Of a DNA stretch of 64,000 bases, positions 27,008 through 38,878 are shown one piece after another. Origin of the DNA: Mycobacteroides chelonae (GTDB lineage: Bacteria; Actinomycetota; Actinomycetes; Mycobacteriales; Mycobacteriaceae); contig JACHLF010000007.1 in assembly GCA_014204435.1 (NCBI GenBank), positions 118,237 through 182,236 on the forward strand, read 5' to 3'. Under the pieces are notes generated by a model. It was not told the origin of the DNA, did not search any database, and worked only from the letters and a program-made list of their open reading frames with translations. The position numbers were made by a program, and so were the translations under genes. The first letter of the stretch is position 1, and every line of letters starts with the position of its first letter.

Positions 27008-28932
27008 ACCGGCAGGATCGGTCCCGGCCGGTCGGTGCCCGGCGCACCCGGCGGCCGGTTGCTGCCATTTCGCGGACGGCAGGCTTCGCCTTTCGTCACC
27101 GCGCGGGCAACATCATCATCTTCCTGGCGTTGGCCGTCGCGGCCATCCAGTTGTTCACCCTGCAGGGACCACGCGCCGCAGGTCTGCGCGCCGAGGCATC
27201 GGGGCAGCTGAAGGTGACCGAGACCGAGAAGGCGTTGCGCGGCGCCATCGTGGATCGGCTGGGTAACAAGCTGGCCTTCACCATCGAGGCCCGCGCTCTG
27301 ACTTTCCAGCCGAAGAAGATTCGCGAACAGCTCAACACGGCGTGGGAGAAGAGCGCGGAGATCCCGAAAGACTCGGGGAAGAGCGACGCCGACAAGGCCG
27401 CGGCGGCGAAGACCGGGGCCACCGAGCCGGAACGCCGATTGCAGCAGATCGCCGACGGAGTGTCGGCCAAGCTGGGCAACAAACCCGACGCCAAGAGTCT
27501 GCTCAAGAAGCTGCGCAGCGATGAAACCTTTGCCTATCTGGCGCGCTCGGTCGATCCGGCCATCGCCGCCGAGATCGTCAAAGAGTTCCCCGAAGTCGGC
27601 GCGGAACGGCAGGACATCCGCCAGTATCCCGGCGGCTCGTTGGCTGCCAACATCGTCGGCAGTATCGACTGGGAGGGTTATGGCCTTCTTGGGCTTGAGG
27701 ATTCGCTGGACAGCGCGTTGGCCGGCAAGGATGGATCGCTGACTTACGACCGCGGCTCAGACGGCGCAGTGATTCCCGGTAGCTACCGCGATCGCCACAA
27801 CGCGGTCAATGGGTCCACCGTGGAACTCACGCTGGACAACGACATTCAGTTCTACGTGCAGCAGCAGGTCCAACAGGCCAAGGACCTATCCGAGGCGCGA
27901 AGCGTCTCGGCGGTCGTACTCGATTCGAAAACCGGTGAGGTCCTGGCGATGGCCAACGACAACACCTTTGACCCGTCGCAGAACCTCGGCAAACAGGGGA
28001 ACCGCGAGATGGGCAACCTCTCGGTGTCCTCGCCGTTCGAGCCGGGGTCGGTCAACAAGGTCATCACCGCCTCGGCGGTGATCGAGAACGATCTGTCCAA
28101 TCCCGATGAGGTGCTGCAGGTTCCGGGCTCCATCAACATGGGCGGCGTCACGGTTCGCGACGCGTGGGTGCACGGAACAGTGCCGTACACGACCACTGGT
28201 GTGTTCGGCAAGTCATCCAACGTCGGCACCCTGATGCTGGCGCAACGGGTTGGCCCGGACCGATTCATGGATCTCGTGGACAAGTTTGGCCTGGGGCAGC
28301 GCACGGGTGTGGGCCTGCCCGGTGAGAGTGCCGGCATCGTGCCGCCGATCGAGCAGTGGTCGGGCAGCACCTTCTCGAACCTGCCGATCGGCCAGGGCTT
28401 GTCGATGACGCTGCTGCAGATGACGGGCATGTACCAGGCCATCGCCAACGACGGCGTGCGCGTGCCGCCGCGCATCGTCAAGACCATCACGACGTCCGAC
28501 GGCGTCCGCAAGGAAGAACCCCGCCCCGAGCCGGTGCAGGTGGTCAACGCGGGCACCGCGCGCACGGTCCGCAACATGCTGCGTGCGGTGTTGCAGCCGG
28601 ACGCGCGCCAGATCCAGAACGGAACCGGTGCTTCCGGGGCGGTCGACGGTTACCAACTCAGCGGTAAGACCGGTACGGCCCAGCAGATCAATCCTGCCTG
28701 CGGGTGCTACTTCGACGACGTGTACTGGATCACGTTCGCGGGAATCGCCACCACGGACGATCCCCGGTACGTCATCGGCATCGAGATGAACGCGCCGAGA
28801 CGTGGCTCGGACGGGTCTGCGCACATGACCGCCGCGCCGCTGTTCCACAACATCGCGTCGTGGCTGATGCGGCGCCAAAATGTGCCCCTGTCACCCGATC
28901 CCGGGCCGCCACTGATCCTGCAGGCGACCTGA
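27004..28932 (+). CDS. pbpB: Septal peptidoglycan transpeptidase PbpB (FtsI, PBP3)
   Basis: A 642-residue class B penicillin-binding protein. After a basic tail and one transmembrane helix near 38-55 comes the dimerisation domain, then the transpeptidase with the active-site serine in FEPGSVNK (Ser349), SSNVGT (SxN) and KTGTAQ. It cross-links septal peptidoglycan outside the membrane, in complex with FtsW. GTG start overlaps the ftsL stop by four bases. It is slightly shorter than M. tuberculosis PbpB (679). Confidence 0.95.
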   Translation: MNRQDRSRPVGARRTRRPVAAISRTAGFAFRHRAGNIIIFLALAVAAIQLFTLQGPRAAGLRAEASGQLKVTETEKALRGAIVDRLGNKLAFTIEARALTFQPKKIREQLNTAWEKSAEIPKDSGKSDADKAAAAKTGATEPERRLQQIADGVSAKLGNKPDAKSLLKKLRSDETFAYLARSVDPAIAAEIVKEFPEVGAERQDIRQYPGGSLAANIVGSIDWEGYGLLGLEDSLDSALAGKDGSLTYDRGSDGAVIPGSYRDRHNAVNGSTVELTLDNDIQFYVQQQVQQAKDLSEARSVSAVVLDSKTGEVLAMANDNTFDPSQNLGKQGNREMGNLSVSSPFEPGSVNKVITASAVIENDLSNPDEVLQVPGSINMGGVTVRDAWVHGTVPYTTTGVFGKSSNVGTLMLAQRVGPDRFMDLVDKFGLGQRTGVGLPGESAGIVPPIEQWSGSTFSNLPIGQGLSMTLLQMTGMYQAIANDGVRVPPRIVKTITTSDGVRKEEPRPEPVQVVNAGTARTVRNMLRAVLQPDARQIQNGTGASGAVDGYQLSGKTGTAQQINPACGCYFDDVYWITFAGIATTDDPRYVIGIEMNAPRRGSDGSAHMTAAPLFHNIASWLMRRQNVPLSPDPGPPLILQAT

Positions 28933-29046
28933 GTCGTCCTCATCCGATCTTGGGGGTACCTGCCCGCCCGGTAATGTCGTTTGACGCCCGAGGACGAGCA
29001 GCTTGAGCGAAGACCGCCACGCGGGGGCAGGCGACAGACATACGGC

Positions 29047-29057
29047 AGGAGGTGATC
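29047..29057 (+). promoter_or_regulatory. murE: Full-length Shine-Dalgarno of murE
   Basis: AGGAGGTGATC is complementary to the 3' end of 16S rRNA over 11 bases, with GTG four bases after it (core GGAGG nine bases away). It fixes the murE start at 29062 and predicts strong translation. Confidence 0.8.
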
Positions 29058-29061
29058 GCAG

Positions 29062-30615
29062 GTGGCGGTATCCGGTATCCACCGGTTCCTTCCCCGGACG
29101 CACCCGCACCCGGTCGCCGACCTCGCATTGTTGGTCTCGGCCGAGCTACGCGGACCACATGCGGCCACCACCGTCGTCTCCGGGGTGACGCTCAGGGCGC
29201 AGGACACCCGCGCGGGCGATCTCTTCGCCGCGCTGCCCGGGACCAGTGCACATGGTGCGCAGTTCGCATCCGAGGCGGTTGCGGCAGGTGCGACGGCCGT
29301 GCTCACGGATGCCGCCGGGGCCCAGTTGGTGGCGCAGCAGGGTCTCGATATCCCGGTGTTGACGCACACCAACCCGCGTGCGGTGCTCGGAGAGCTCGCG
29401 GCGACCGTCTACGGAGACCCTTCACGCCGGCTGCGGGTTGTCGGTGTCACCGGCACATCCGGGAAGACCACGACCACCTATCTGGTCGAGGCCGGGCTCA
29501 GGGCCGCGGGCAAGCGGGTCGGCCTCATCGGCACCGTCGGGGTGCGCATCGACGGTGAGGATGTGCCCAGTGCGCTGACCACGCCGGAAGCGCCGGCATT
29601 GCAAGAACTGCTGGCCGAAATGGTGCAACGCGGAGTGGACACCGTGGTCATGGAGGTATCCAGTCATGCGCTGGCCCTCAATCGCGTAGACGGCACCCAC
29701 TTTGCGGTGGGCGCGTTCACGAATCTTTCCCGAGATCATCTGGACTTCCATCCCGACATGGAGGATTACTTCGCCACCAAGGCCCGCCTGTTCCAGCGTG
29801 ATTCGCCCCTGCGTGCGCACAGCAGTGCCATCTGCGTCGACGACGACGCCGGGCGCGCCATGGCGGCGCTGGCACGTGAGGCGGGCCCCGGAGTCGTCAC
29901 GGTGACCTCGCACGCCGGTGCGGTCGCGGACTGGACCTGTTCGGGTGTGGCGGTCGGCCATGACGGCGGTCAGCAGTTCGTCGCGAATGGTCCTGCAGGC
30001 GCCGCTGAACTCGCTATCGCCTTGCCCGGCCACTACAACGTGGCAAATTGCCTTGTTGCTGTGGCAATTTTGGATCTTCTTGGAGTCTCTTCGGCGACAG
30101 CGGCACCGGGAATCGCAACCGCCGGGGTGCCGGGGCGCATGGAAGCGGTGGTCGCAGGTCAGCCGTTCTTGGCGCTCGTCGACTATGCCCACAAGCCGGG
30201 TGCACTGCGCGCCGTTCTCGAAAGTCTGCGCCACCACCGCCAGGGCCGCCTGGCGGTGGTGTTCGGGGCGGGTGGCAATCGCGATCGCGGCAAGCGTGCC
30301 GATATGGGGCAGGTCGCCGCGGAGCTGGCCGACTTGGTGGTGGTCACCGACGACAATCCGCGAAACGAGGAACCGGCCGCGATACGTTCCGAGATCATGG
30401 CGGGTGCCGCTGGTTCGGATGTGCAGGTGATCGAGATCGGCGACCGGCGGGCCGCTATCGACTTCGCCACGCTCTGGGCGCGGCCGGGGGACACCGTGCT
30501 GATCGCGGGCAAGGGTCATGAGAGCGGTCAGAAGACGGGCGATGTCACGGTGCCCTTCGATGATCGCGTGCAGCTGCGTGCGGCCCTGGAAGCACTTGGG
30601 AGCCTGGATGATTGA
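29062..30615 (+). CDS. murE: UDP-MurNAc-tripeptide synthetase (meso-DAP ligase) MurE
   Basis: The 517-residue ligase has the ATP loop [23 protein letters not shown] and the DNPRNEE motif whose Arg recognises meso-diaminopimelate. It adds mDAP to UDP-MurNAc-L-Ala-D-Glu in the cytosol. The gene follows pbpB by only 129 bases; the cell-surface PE_PGRS and other genes that separate them in M. tuberculosis are absent. Start GTG 29062 has the strong ribosome binding site above. It overlaps murF. Confidence 0.95.
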   Translation: MAVSGIHRFLPRTHPHPVADLALLVSAELRGPHAATTVVSGVTLRAQDTRAGDLFAALPGTSAHGAQFASEAVAAGATAVLTDAAGAQLVAQQGLDIPVLTHTNPRAVLGELAATVYGDPSRRLRVVGVTGTSGKTTTTYLVEAGLRAAGKRVGLIGTVGVRIDGEDVPSALTTPEAPALQELLAEMVQRGVDTVVMEVSSHALALNRVDGTHFAVGAFTNLSRDHLDFHPDMEDYFATKARLFQRDSPLRAHSSAICVDDDAGRAMAALAREAGPGVVTVTSHAGAVADWTCSGVAVGHDGGQQFVANGPAGAAELAIALPGHYNVANCLVAVAILDLLGVSSATAAPGIATAGVPGRMEAVVAGQPFLALVDYAHKPGALRAVLESLRHHRQGRLAVVFGAGGNRDRGKRADMGQVAAELADLVVVTDDNPRNEEPAAIRSEIMAGAAGSDVQVIEIGDRRAAIDFATLWARPGDTVLIAGKGHESGQKTGDVTVPFDDRVQLRAALEALGSLDD

Positions 30616-32092
30616 GATGACCGTTGCCGAGATCGCCAAGATCGTCGGCGGGCGGCTCGACGGGATCGCCGCGCAGGAGGCGGAGCAGGCGCGGATCACC
30701 GGCACCGTCGAATTCGACTCGCGTCAAGTGGGTCCCGGTGGGCTTTTCCTGGCTCTGCCGGGAGCCCGGGTTGACGGGCACGATCATGCCCGCGGCGCCG
30801 TCGCTTCCGGGGCCGTGGCCGTGCTGGCCGCCAGGCCGGTCGGCGTGCCGGCCATCGTGGTGTCGCCTACCGGCGTAGCGCGTACCGAAGTATCTGCGCT
30901 GGAACATGATTCGGACGGATCGGGCGCTGCGGTACTGGCTGCGACCGCAGCCCTGGCGGCCGAGGTGGCTCGTCGGCTCATGGCGCAGGGACTGCGCATC
31001 ATCGGCGTCACCGGCTCGTCGGGCAAGACGTCGACAAAGGATCTGATCGCCGCGGTGCTGAGCCCGCTCGGCGAGGTGGTGGCTCCTCCCGGCTCCTTCA
31101 ACAACGAACTTGGTCATCCCTGGACCGTGCTGCGGGCAACGGAATCGACAAGGTTTCTGGTGTTGGAACTTTCGGCCCGGCGCCCCGGAAACATCGCTGA
31201 CCTGGCTGCCATCGCACCGCCGTCGATCGGTGTCGTGCTCAATGTCGGCACGGCGCACCTGGGGGAGTTCGGTTCGCGACAAGCCATCGCCGACACCAAG
31301 GGTGAACTACCGCAATCGCTTTCGAGCGATGGTGTGGCGGTGTTGAACGCCGACGATTCCGCCGTGGCCGCGATGGCCGCCAAGACATCAGCTCGGGTGG
31401 TGCGCACCAGCGTGCACAATTCCGCCGACATCTGGGCCACCGACGTCAGTGTCGACGACCTGGCCCGGGCCCGGTTCACCCTGCACACCGCGAAGGATTC
31501 GGTCCCGGTTCGGCTGGCGGTGCACGGCGAGCACCAGGTAGGGAACGCGCTGGCAGCCGCCGCGGTGGCGCTGCAATGCGGCGCGACCCTCGAGCAGGTC
31601 GCGGCCGCGCTGGCCGGGGCGGGCCCGGTGTCGCGGCGCCGCATGGAGGTCAGTACCCGAGACGACGGGGTGACCGTCATCAACGACGCCTACAACGCCA
31701 ACCCCGATTCGATGATGGCGGGGCTCAAGGCCCTGGTTTCGATGGCCCGCCACGGGGCGCAACCGCGCCGCAGCTGGGCGGTGCTGGGTGAGATGGCCGA
31801 GCTGGGGCCCGACGCGATATCCGAGCACGACCGCATCGGACGGGCCGCCGTGCGATTAGATGTCAGTCGATTGGTAGTCGTCGGGACTGGGAGGTCACAG
31901 CGGGCAATGCATGCGGGTGCGGTGATGGAGGGGTCGTGGGGGTCCGAGGCGGTGCTGGTGGACGATCCTGCGGCAGCCGCGACACTGCTGGCCGACGAGG
32001 TGGCTGAGGGCGATGTGGTGCTGGTCAAGGCATCGCAGTCGGCCGGCCTGTGGGTCGTGGCCGATGGGCTGTTGAAAGCAGGTAAGGCATGA
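30608..32092 (+). CDS. murF: UDP-MurNAc-tripeptide:D-Ala-D-Ala ligase MurF
   Basis: I start at ATG 30608, eight bases inside murE, giving 494 residues beginning [19 protein letters not shown], the normal MurF N-terminus. The ATP loop [14 protein letters not shown], the NNELGHPWT loop and [11 protein letters not shown] are present. MurF completes the pentapeptide by adding D-Ala-D-Ala. Its last codons overlap the mraY start by four bases. Confidence 0.95.
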   Translation: MIEMTVAEIAKIVGGRLDGIAAQEAEQARITGTVEFDSRQVGPGGLFLALPGARVDGHDHARGAVASGAVAVLAARPVGVPAIVVSPTGVARTEVSALEHDSDGSGAAVLAATAALAAEVARRLMAQGLRIIGVTGSSGKTSTKDLIAAVLSPLGEVVAPPGSFNNELGHPWTVLRATESTRFLVLELSARRPGNIADLAAIAPPSIGVVLNVGTAHLGEFGSRQAIADTKGELPQSLSSDGVAVLNADDSAVAAMAAKTSARVVRTSVHNSADIWATDVSVDDLARARFTLHTAKDSVPVRLAVHGEHQVGNALAAAAVALQCGATLEQVAAALAGAGPVSRRRMEVSTRDDGVTVINDAYNANPDSMMAGLKALVSMARHGAQPRRSWAVLGEMAELGPDAISEHDRIGRAAVRLDVSRLVVVGTGRSQRAMHAGAVMEGSWGSEAVLVDDPAAAATLLADEVAEGDVVLVKASQSAGLWVVADGLLKAGKA

Positions 32093-33168
32093 GGCAGATC
32101 ATCATCGCCGCCGGGATCGCGATCCTGGTCTCCATCATGCTCACCCCGGTGCTCATCCGGGTGTTCTCGCGGCAGGGCTTCGGCCAGGAGATCCGGGACG
32201 ACGGCCCGCAGCACCATCAGAAGAAGCGCGGCACCCCGTCGATGGGTGGCGTCGCGATTCTGGCGGGCATGTGGGCCGGTTACTTCGGGTCGCATCTGGT
32301 CGGCATCGCCTTCGGATCGGACGGCCCGTCGGCATCCGGCCTGCTGGTGCTCGCGCTGGCGACCATGCTCGGCGGAGTCGGGTTCATCGACGACTTCATC
32401 AAGATTCGCAAGGCACGCAATCTTGGTCTGAACAAGACCTCCAAGACGGTCGGCCAGATCTTGTCGGCGCTGGTCTTCGGTGTGCTCGTGCTGCAATTCC
32501 GCAACACCGACGGGCTGACCCCAGGCAGCGCCCAGCTGTCCTACGTGCGCGAGATCGCCACGGTCACCATGCCTGCGGCGATCTTCGTGCTGTTCTGTGT
32601 GATCCTGGTGATGTCCTGGTCCAACGCCGTCAACTTCACCGACGGGCTGGACGGACTGGCCGGTGGCTGTATGGCGATGGTGACGGGCGCCTATGTCATC
32701 GTCACCTTCTGGCAGTACCGCAACGCGTGCTCTACGCATCCGGGCGTCGCCTGCTACAACGTGCGCGACCCGCTGGACCTCGCCGTGATCGCGGCGGCGA
32801 CTGCGGGTGCGTGCATCGGATTCCTGTGGTGGAACGCCGCCCCCGCCAAGATCTTCATGGGCGACACCGGATCGCTGGCCCTGGGTGGCGTCATCGCCGG
32901 CCTGTCGGTCACCACTCGGACCGAACTGCTCGCGGTGGTGTTGGGCGCGCTGTTCGTCGCCGAGATCGTGTCGGTGGTGCTGCAGATCGCCGCGTTCCGC
33001 ACCACCGGCCGCCGGGTGTTTCGCATGGCGCCCTTCCATCATCATTTCGAGCTGATGGGCTGGGCGGAGACGACTGTCATCATCCGTTTCTGGCTGTTGA
33101 CGGCCATCGCCTGCGGACTGGGCCTGGCGCTATTCTACGGCGAGTGGCTCGCCACGATCGGTGACTGA
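32089..33168 (+). CDS. mraY: Phospho-MurNAc-pentapeptide translocase MraY
   Basis: At 359 residues it equals the M. tuberculosis protein. Ten transmembrane helices and the catalytic aspartates in [18 protein letters not shown] and [12 protein letters not shown] are visible, as is the HHHFELMGW loop. MraY moves phospho-MurNAc-pentapeptide from UDP to decaprenyl phosphate, making lipid I at the inner membrane face. Confidence 0.96.
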   Translation: MRQIIIAAGIAILVSIMLTPVLIRVFSRQGFGQEIRDDGPQHHQKKRGTPSMGGVAILAGMWAGYFGSHLVGIAFGSDGPSASGLLVLALATMLGGVGFIDDFIKIRKARNLGLNKTSKTVGQILSALVFGVLVLQFRNTDGLTPGSAQLSYVREIATVTMPAAIFVLFCVILVMSWSNAVNFTDGLDGLAGGCMAMVTGAYVIVTFWQYRNACSTHPGVACYNVRDPLDLAVIAAATAGACIGFLWWNAAPAKIFMGDTGSLALGGVIAGLSVTTRTELLAVVLGALFVAEIVSVVLQIAAFRTTGRRVFRMAPFHHHFELMGWAETTVIIRFWLLTAIACGLGLALFYGEWLATIGD

Positions 33169-33174
33169 GCGGCG

Positions 33175-34632
33175 ATGAGCGCTTCCGAAGTCGCCGAGCT
33201 GACCGGCGGTGCCCGGATTCTGGTCTGCGGTGCACGGGTCACCGGTGATGCGGTGGTCGCCGCACTGACCGGATTCGACCTGCGCATCACCGTCTGCGAT
33301 GACAACGAGGAGGCCCTGCGGCGTCATCGCGAGGCGGGGTGCGCAACTCTGACCACCGCCGAGGCGCAGCGGTCCATGGCCGATCAGGATCTGGTGATCG
33401 TCAGTCCCGGATTCGGCCCGTCCTCACCCGTCGTGGTGGCCGCCGTGCGGGCGGGCCTGCCCATCTGGGGCGACGTCGAATTGGCCTGGCGCCTGGATGC
33501 TTCCGGCCGCTATGGGACACCCAAGCGGTGGTTGGTGGTCACCGGTACCAATGGGAAAACCACCACCACGGCGATGGCCCACGACATGGTGACCGCGGCA
33601 GGTCGCACCAGTGCGCTCTGCGGGAACATCGGTGACCCGGTGCTCAATGTGCTGGAGCGCGATGTCGAATTTCTGGCCGTCGAGCTGTCCAGCTTCCAGC
33701 TGCACTGGGCGCCTTCGGTGCGGCCGGCGGCCGGTGTGGTGCTCAACGTGGCCGAGGATCACCTCGACTGGCACGGGGGAATGGATGGCTACACCCGGGA
33801 CAAGGCCCGGGCACTCGACGGTGCGGTCGCCGTTGTCGGTCTCGATGACGCGGTGGCCGGCGGGCTGCTTGCCGGCGCCGCGGCACCCGTCAAGGTGGGG
33901 TTCCGAATCGGTGAGCCCGCGTCCGGGGAGCTCGGGGTGCGCGACGGCTGGCTGGTGGATCGGGCATTCGGTGCCGATGTGTTGCTGATCGAGGCATCGA
34001 ATCTTCCGGTGGCGGGTCCGATCGGTGTGCTCAATGCGCTGGCCGCAGCGGCGCTGGCCCGCGCGGCGGGCACGTCCGCAGAAGACATCGCCCGGGCGCT
34101 GGAGGCCTTCCAGGTAGGGCGGCATCGAGCCGAGTTGGTCGCCCGGGTCGCAGACGTCGCCTATGTGGACGACTCGAAGGCCACCAATCCCCATGCCGCC
34201 GCGGCATCGATTTCCGCGTACCCGCGGGTTATCTGGATTGCCGGGGGGTTGCTCAAGGGGGCTGCAGTCGATGACCTGGTGTGTGACTGCGCCGACCGGC
34301 TGGGCGCGGTTGTGCTGATCGGCCGAGATCGTGGACTGATTGCTGAGGCTTTGGCGCGACACGCGCCGGATGTACCCGTAGTTGCGGTTGTTACGCGCGA
34401 GGATGCTGGGGTGCAAGAGGCAAATGTGGTTTATGTGACTGATGAGGCGGATGGGGGTGGCGCTGACTTGGGCACTCGAGTCATGGCCGCGGCCGTTCGG
34501 CACGCCAGCACACTGGCCCAGCCTGGCGACACCGTGCTGCTGGCCCCGGCCGGCGCGTCCTTCGACCAATTCAGCGGGTACTCCGAGCGTGGCGATCGAT
34601 TCGCTGCGGCGGTGCTCGCACTTACCGGTTAG
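33175..34632 (+). CDS. murD: UDP-MurNAc-L-Ala:D-glutamate ligase MurD
   Basis: A 485-residue Mur ligase, with [13 protein letters not shown] as ATP loop, [21 protein letters not shown], and [16 protein letters not shown]. It adds D-Glu to UDP-MurNAc-L-Ala. The ATG is six bases after the mraY stop. A stretch near 34320-34450 is somewhat less GC-rich than the rest of the gene. Confidence 0.95.
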   Translation: MSASEVAELTGGARILVCGARVTGDAVVAALTGFDLRITVCDDNEEALRRHREAGCATLTTAEAQRSMADQDLVIVSPGFGPSSPVVVAAVRAGLPIWGDVELAWRLDASGRYGTPKRWLVVTGTNGKTTTTAMAHDMVTAAGRTSALCGNIGDPVLNVLERDVEFLAVELSSFQLHWAPSVRPAAGVVLNVAEDHLDWHGGMDGYTRDKARALDGAVAVVGLDDAVAGGLLAGAAAPVKVGFRIGEPASGELGVRDGWLVDRAFGADVLLIEASNLPVAGPIGVLNALAAAALARAAGTSAEDIARALEAFQVGRHRAELVARVADVAYVDDSKATNPHAAAASISAYPRVIWIAGGLLKGAAVDDLVCDCADRLGAVVLIGRDRGLIAEALARHAPDVPVVAVVTREDAGVQEANVVYVTDEADGGGADLGTRVMAAAVRHASTLAQPGDTVLLAPAGASFDQFSGYSERGDRFAAAVLALTG

Positions 34633-34643
34633 GTGACTTCGCC

Positions 34644-36215
34644 GTGTCGACCCTGACCGCTCCCCTCGCCAGAATTTTCCGCGCCGAGAAGAGCGCCGAC
34701 ACCAAGACCCGGGCCAAGGCCGCCAAGAAGTCCTCCGATAGGAAGAGCGACGGGTTGGTCGCCCGCACTCGTCTGGGTGCCTGGCTGAACCGCCCGATGA
34801 CGTCGTTCCATCTGATCGTCGCGGTCGCGGCGTTGCTGACGACCCTCGGCCTGATTATGGTGCTGTCCGCGTCGGGCGTCGAGTCCTATGACGTCGACGG
34901 ATCGGCCTGGACCGTCTTCGGCAAGCAGGTGCTGTGGGTCTGCGTCGGCCTTGTGGGTTTCTACATCGCCTTGCGTACCCCGATCCGGGTGATGCGCAAG
35001 TACTCATTCCCCGCGTTCGTCTTCACCATCGTGCTGATCACCCTGGTGCTAGTGCCCGGAATCGGCACGTACTCCAATGGTTCTCGTGGTTGGTTCGTCT
35101 ACGGCGGTATGTCGATGCAGCCCTCGGAGCTCACCAAGATCGCCTTTGCGATCTGGGGTGCACATCTGCTGGCCTCGCGCCGCATGGAGAAGGCGACGCT
35201 GCGCGAGATGCTGGTGCCGCTGGTGCCGGCCGCGCTCCTGGCGCTGATCCTGATCGTCATCCAGCCCGACCTCGGGCAGACGGTCTCCCTGAGCATCATC
35301 TTGCTGGCTTTGCTGTGGTACACCGGTCTGCCGCTGAAGGTCTTCCTCAGCTCGGTGGTCGCCGCCGTATTGGCCGCGGCCATTCTGGCCGTTTCCGCCG
35401 GGTATCGCTCGGACCGGGTGAAGGCGTGGCTGGATCCGTCCGCGGACCCTCAGGCGACCGGCTATCAGTCTCGGCAGGCGCGATTCGCGCTGGCACAGGG
35501 TGGCTTCTTCGGTCAGGGGCTGGGGCAGGGTTCGGCCAAATGGCACTACCTACCCAACGCCCACAACGACTTCATCTTCGCGATCATCGGCGAGGAGCTC
35601 GGTTTTGTCGGCTGCCTCGGGGTGCTCGCCCTGTTCGGGGTCTTCGCATACACCGCCATGCGCATCGCCAAGCGCAGCGCCGATCCGTTCCTGAGGATGC
35701 TGACCGCGACCGCCGGTATGTGGGTCATCGGGCAGTCCTTCATTAACATCGGATACGTGATCGGTTTGCTGCCGGTGACCGGTATCCAGCTTCCCCTCAT
35801 CTCCTCGGGTGGAACTGCCACGGCCACAGCCCTTTTCATGATCGGTCTGATCGCGAATGCGGCACGCCATGAACCCGAGGCCGTCGCCGCGCTGCGTGCG
35901 GGGACCGGTGACCGGATGAACAGGCTGCTGCGGCTCCCCGCTCCGGAGCCGTACGTGCCGCCTCGGATCGACAGCGCGCGTGATCGGCTCCGTGCCAAGT
36001 CGGCCACACAAAGCCCCGCGGCGGCCAAACCGCAGCCCGAGCGCAAGCGGCAGCCCGCGCAGGCGTCCAAGCGCAAGCCGCGTGCACGCACCGAGAACGA
36101 GGCAGGGCATCATAGGCAGGTACAGCAGTCGCGCCGGGCCTCGGGAACGCGTGCGAGCGGCCGGTCCCGTGAACAATCCCAGGCCGGCAGTTCAAGCGCC
36201 CGAACCCATCGATAG
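34644..36215 (+). CDS. ftsW: Septal peptidoglycan polymerase FtsW (SEDS)
   Basis: A 523-residue, ten-helix SEDS protein. [13 protein letters not shown] begins the first outer loop, and the large extracellular loop has the [43 protein letters not shown] segment with the catalytic Asp (HNDFIFA). The basic, disordered cytoplasmic C-terminus (about 120 residues) is the mycobacterial tail used to bind FtsZ. FtsW polymerises lipid II with PbpB. Confidence 0.95.
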   Translation: MSTLTAPLARIFRAEKSADTKTRAKAAKKSSDRKSDGLVARTRLGAWLNRPMTSFHLIVAVAALLTTLGLIMVLSASGVESYDVDGSAWTVFGKQVLWVCVGLVGFYIALRTPIRVMRKYSFPAFVFTIVLITLVLVPGIGTYSNGSRGWFVYGGMSMQPSELTKIAFAIWGAHLLASRRMEKATLREMLVPLVPAALLALILIVIQPDLGQTVSLSIILLALLWYTGLPLKVFLSSVVAAVLAAAILAVSAGYRSDRVKAWLDPSADPQATGYQSRQARFALAQGGFFGQGLGQGSAKWHYLPNAHNDFIFAIIGEELGFVGCLGVLALFGVFAYTAMRIAKRSADPFLRMLTATAGMWVIGQSFINIGYVIGLLPVTGIQLPLISSGGTATATALFMIGLIANAARHEPEAVAALRAGTGDRMNRLLRLPAPEPYVPPRIDSARDRLRAKSATQSPAAAKPQPERKRQPAQASKRKPRARTENEAGHHRQVQQSRRASGTRASGRSREQSQAGSSSARTHR

Positions 36216-36260
36216 TCGCTGAACATGTGATTGCCGCCAGACCGAAAGGATGCTCCCGAA

Positions 36261-37409
36261 GTGAGTGACGAACTTCGGCCGCTTTCGGTGGTACTGGCCG
36301 GTGGCGGTACTGCGGGACATGTCGAGCCCGCCATGGCGGTCGCCGATGCGCTGCGTGAGATCGACCCGTCGGTGCGGATCACGGCGTTGGGTACCGAGCG
36401 TGGGCTGGAGACCCGGCTGGTGCCCGATCGCGGCTATGACTTGGAGCTGATCGTTCCGGTGCCCCTGCCCCGGCGTCTGACCGGCGACCTGATGCGGTTG
36501 CCGTGGCGGGTGCGCCGGGCGGTTCGGCAGACGCGGGCGGTGTTCGACAACGTGGACGCCGACGTGGTGATCGGTTTCGGCGGATACGTCGCCCTGCCCG
36601 CCTACCTGGCCGCTCGCCGCGGGCCGTTGCGTCGCTCCCGTGTCCCGGTGGTCATCCATGAGGCGAATGCCCGTGCCGGCCTTGCCAACCGAGTTGGGGC
36701 TCGACGCGCGCAGCGCGTGCTGTCGGCGGTCTCGGACTCCGGCCTGCGCCACGCGGAAGTGATCGGTGTCCCGGTTCGCGGGTCTATCACCTCACTGGAT
36801 CGGGCCGCCCTGCGGCAGGAGGCCCGCGCCTATTACGGTTTCGACGACGACACGGTGGTGCTGTTGGTATTCGGAGGGTCCCAGGGTGCGGTGTCCCTGA
36901 ACAATGCCGTCTCGGCCGCTGCGAACGAGCTTGCTGCTGCAGGTGTTTCGGTGTTGCATGCACACGGGCCGAAGAACACGGTTGAGCTGCCCGAGCGCGC
37001 CCCGGGTGCCCCCAGGTATGTGGCTCTGCCGTACCTGGACCGCATGGACCTGGCGTATGCCGCTGCGGATATCGCGGTGTGCCGATCCGGCGCGATGACC
37101 GTCGCCGAGGTCTCGGCGGTCGGTCTGCCCGCCATCTACGTACCCTTGCCCATCGGTAATGGTGAGCAGCGGCTCAACGCGTTGCCGGTCGTCGATGCCG
37201 GCGGCGGTGTCATTGTCGCGGACCGCGACCTCACTGCGGAGACATTGGCGCACATGGTGATCGAGATAGTGTCCGATTCCGGCAGGCTCGCGGATATGAC
37301 GGCGGCCGCGGCGCTGTCCGGACATCCAGATGCCGCACGGCAGGTCGCTCAGGTGGCGCTCGATGTCGCCCGCGAGCAGCGGTCTCAGGGACGGGGCGCG
37401 CGGCGATGA
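36261..37409 (+). CDS. murG: Lipid II-forming GlcNAc transferase MurG
   Basis: The start is GTG 36261, 11 bases after AAAGGA; the open frame reaches back to a TTG at 36231. The 382-residue GT28 enzyme has [13 protein letters not shown], the [12 protein letters not shown] loop, [11 protein letters not shown] and [30 protein letters not shown]. It adds GlcNAc to lipid I. It overlaps murC by four bases. Confidence 0.95.
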   Translation: MSDELRPLSVVLAGGGTAGHVEPAMAVADALREIDPSVRITALGTERGLETRLVPDRGYDLELIVPVPLPRRLTGDLMRLPWRVRRAVRQTRAVFDNVDADVVIGFGGYVALPAYLAARRGPLRRSRVPVVIHEANARAGLANRVGARRAQRVLSAVSDSGLRHAEVIGVPVRGSITSLDRAALRQEARAYYGFDDDTVVLLVFGGSQGAVSLNNAVSAAANELAAAGVSVLHAHGPKNTVELPERAPGAPRYVALPYLDRMDLAYAAADIAVCRSGAMTVAEVSAVGLPAIYVPLPIGNGEQRLNALPVVDAGGGVIVADRDLTAETLAHMVIEIVSDSGRLADMTAAAALSGHPDAARQVAQVALDVAREQRSQGRGARR

Positions 37410-38878
37410 ACGTTGGTCCACTCCCGGAGCACCTGCGCCGTGTGCACATGGTGGGCATCGGCGGCGCCGGAATGTCCGGTATCGCCAGGATCCTGCTCGA
37501 CAGGGGAGCGCAGGTATCGGGCTCCGACGCCAAGGAGTCCCGTGGGGTGTTGGCACTGCGCGCCCGCGGCGCCCTCGTCAATGTCGGACACGACGGTGAT
37601 GCCCTAGATCTGCTGCCGGGCGGTCCCACGGTGGTCGTCACCACCCATGCGGCCATACCCAAGACGAATCCCGAACTGGTGGAAGCGAACCGGCGGGGGA
37701 TACCGGTGCTGCTGCGCCCCGAGGTGCTGGCGGACCTGATGGCCGGGTATCGCACGCTGATGGTGACCGGAACACACGGCAAGACCAGCACCACCTCCAT
37801 GCTCATCGTGGCACTGCAGCATTGTGAATACGACCCGTCCTTCGCCGTCGGCGGTGAGCTCAACGAGGCCGGTACCAATGCCCACCATGGCAGTGGGAAT
37901 GTGTTCGTGGCCGAGGCGGACGAGAGCGATGGCTCTTTGCTGCAATACCGGCCTGACTTGATCATCGTCACCAACATCGAGGCCGACCACCTCGACCATT
38001 TCGGCAGCGTCGAGGCATACACCGCGGTGTTCGATGAGTTCGCCGAAAATCTTGGGCCCGAAGGAGTCCTAGTGGTGTGTCTGGATGACCAGGGTGCTGC
38101 CGCGTTGGCGCGCCGGGCACACGAGCGCGGAATCCGGGTACGGGGATACGGCAGCGTCGATCAGGCCGAGGCCGGGGACGTACCGGTGGCGGGTCGACTG
38201 CGGGATTGGCAGTTCAAGGACACCGGAGCCACAGCCCAGATCCAGCTGACGGGGGAGACCACGCCGCGCACCATGCGGCTGGCGGTGCCCGGTCGGCACA
38301 TGGCCCTGAATGCCTTGGCCGCGGTGGTGGCGGCCAAGGAGATTGGGGCATCCGTCGACGACGTGCTCGACGGGTTGGCCGCATTCGAGGGTGTGCGCCG
38401 CCGATTCGAGCTGGTCGGGTCGGTCGAGTCGGTGCGGGTGTTCGATGACTACGCACATCACCCCACCGAGGTGCGCACGGTGCTACAGGCGGTCTCCGGA
38501 ATCGTCACGCAGCAGGGACACGGCCGTTCCGTCGTGGTGTTTCAGCCTCACTTGTATTCCCGCGCAGCAGCTTTCGCGACAGAGTTCGCCGAGGCGCTGA
38601 GTATCGCCGACCTGGTGTTCGTGCTCGACGTCTACGGGGCGCGGGAAGCACCGCTGCCCGGTGTCAGTGGTGCGCTGATCGCCGAGCAGATTTCCACGGT
38701 TCCGGTGCATTACCTGCCAGACCTGTCGACGGTGGCCGACACGGTCGCCGCAGCGACCGCACCCGGTGACTTGGTGATCACCATGGGTGCAGGCGATGTC
38801 ACGTTGCAGGGCAAGGAGATCGTGCGTGCACTCCGAGCTCGCGCCAATGACTGGCCACCGCCCAGGAACGGCCAATGA
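37406..38878 (+). CDS. murC: UDP-MurNAc:L-alanine ligase MurC
   Basis: A 490-residue Mur ligase with an N-terminal Rossmann motif ([17 protein letters not shown]), ATP loop [25 protein letters not shown] and [11 protein letters not shown]. It adds the first amino acid, L-Ala, to UDP-MurNAc. ATG overlaps the murG stop and its own stop overlaps ftsQ. Confidence 0.96.
   Translation: MNVGPLPEHLRRVHMVGIGGAGMSGIARILLDRGAQVSGSDAKESRGVLALRARGALVNVGHDGDALDLLPGGPTVVVTTHAAIPKTNPELVEANRRGIPVLLRPEVLADLMAGYRTLMVTGTHGKTSTTSMLIVALQHCEYDPSFAVGGELNEAGTNAHHGSGNVFVAEADESDGSLLQYRPDLIIVTNIEADHLDHFGSVEAYTAVFDEFAENLGPEGVLVVCLDDQGAAALARRAHERGIRVRGYGSVDQAEAGDVPVAGRLRDWQFKDTGATAQIQLTGETTPRTMRLAVPGRHMALNALAAVVAAKEIGASVDDVLDGLAAFEGVRRRFELVGSVESVRVFDDYAHHPTEVRTVLQAVSGIVTQQGHGRSVVVFQPHLYSRAAAFATEFAEALSIADLVFVLDVYGAREAPLPGVSGALIAEQISTVPVHYLPDLSTVADTVAAATAPGDLVITMGAGDVTLQGKEIVRALRARANDWPPPRNGQ

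Noticed and set aside
31690..33045. 451-codon minus-strand open frame across murF and mraY
   Set aside because: Spans two real genes on the other strand and has a biased, low-complexity product.
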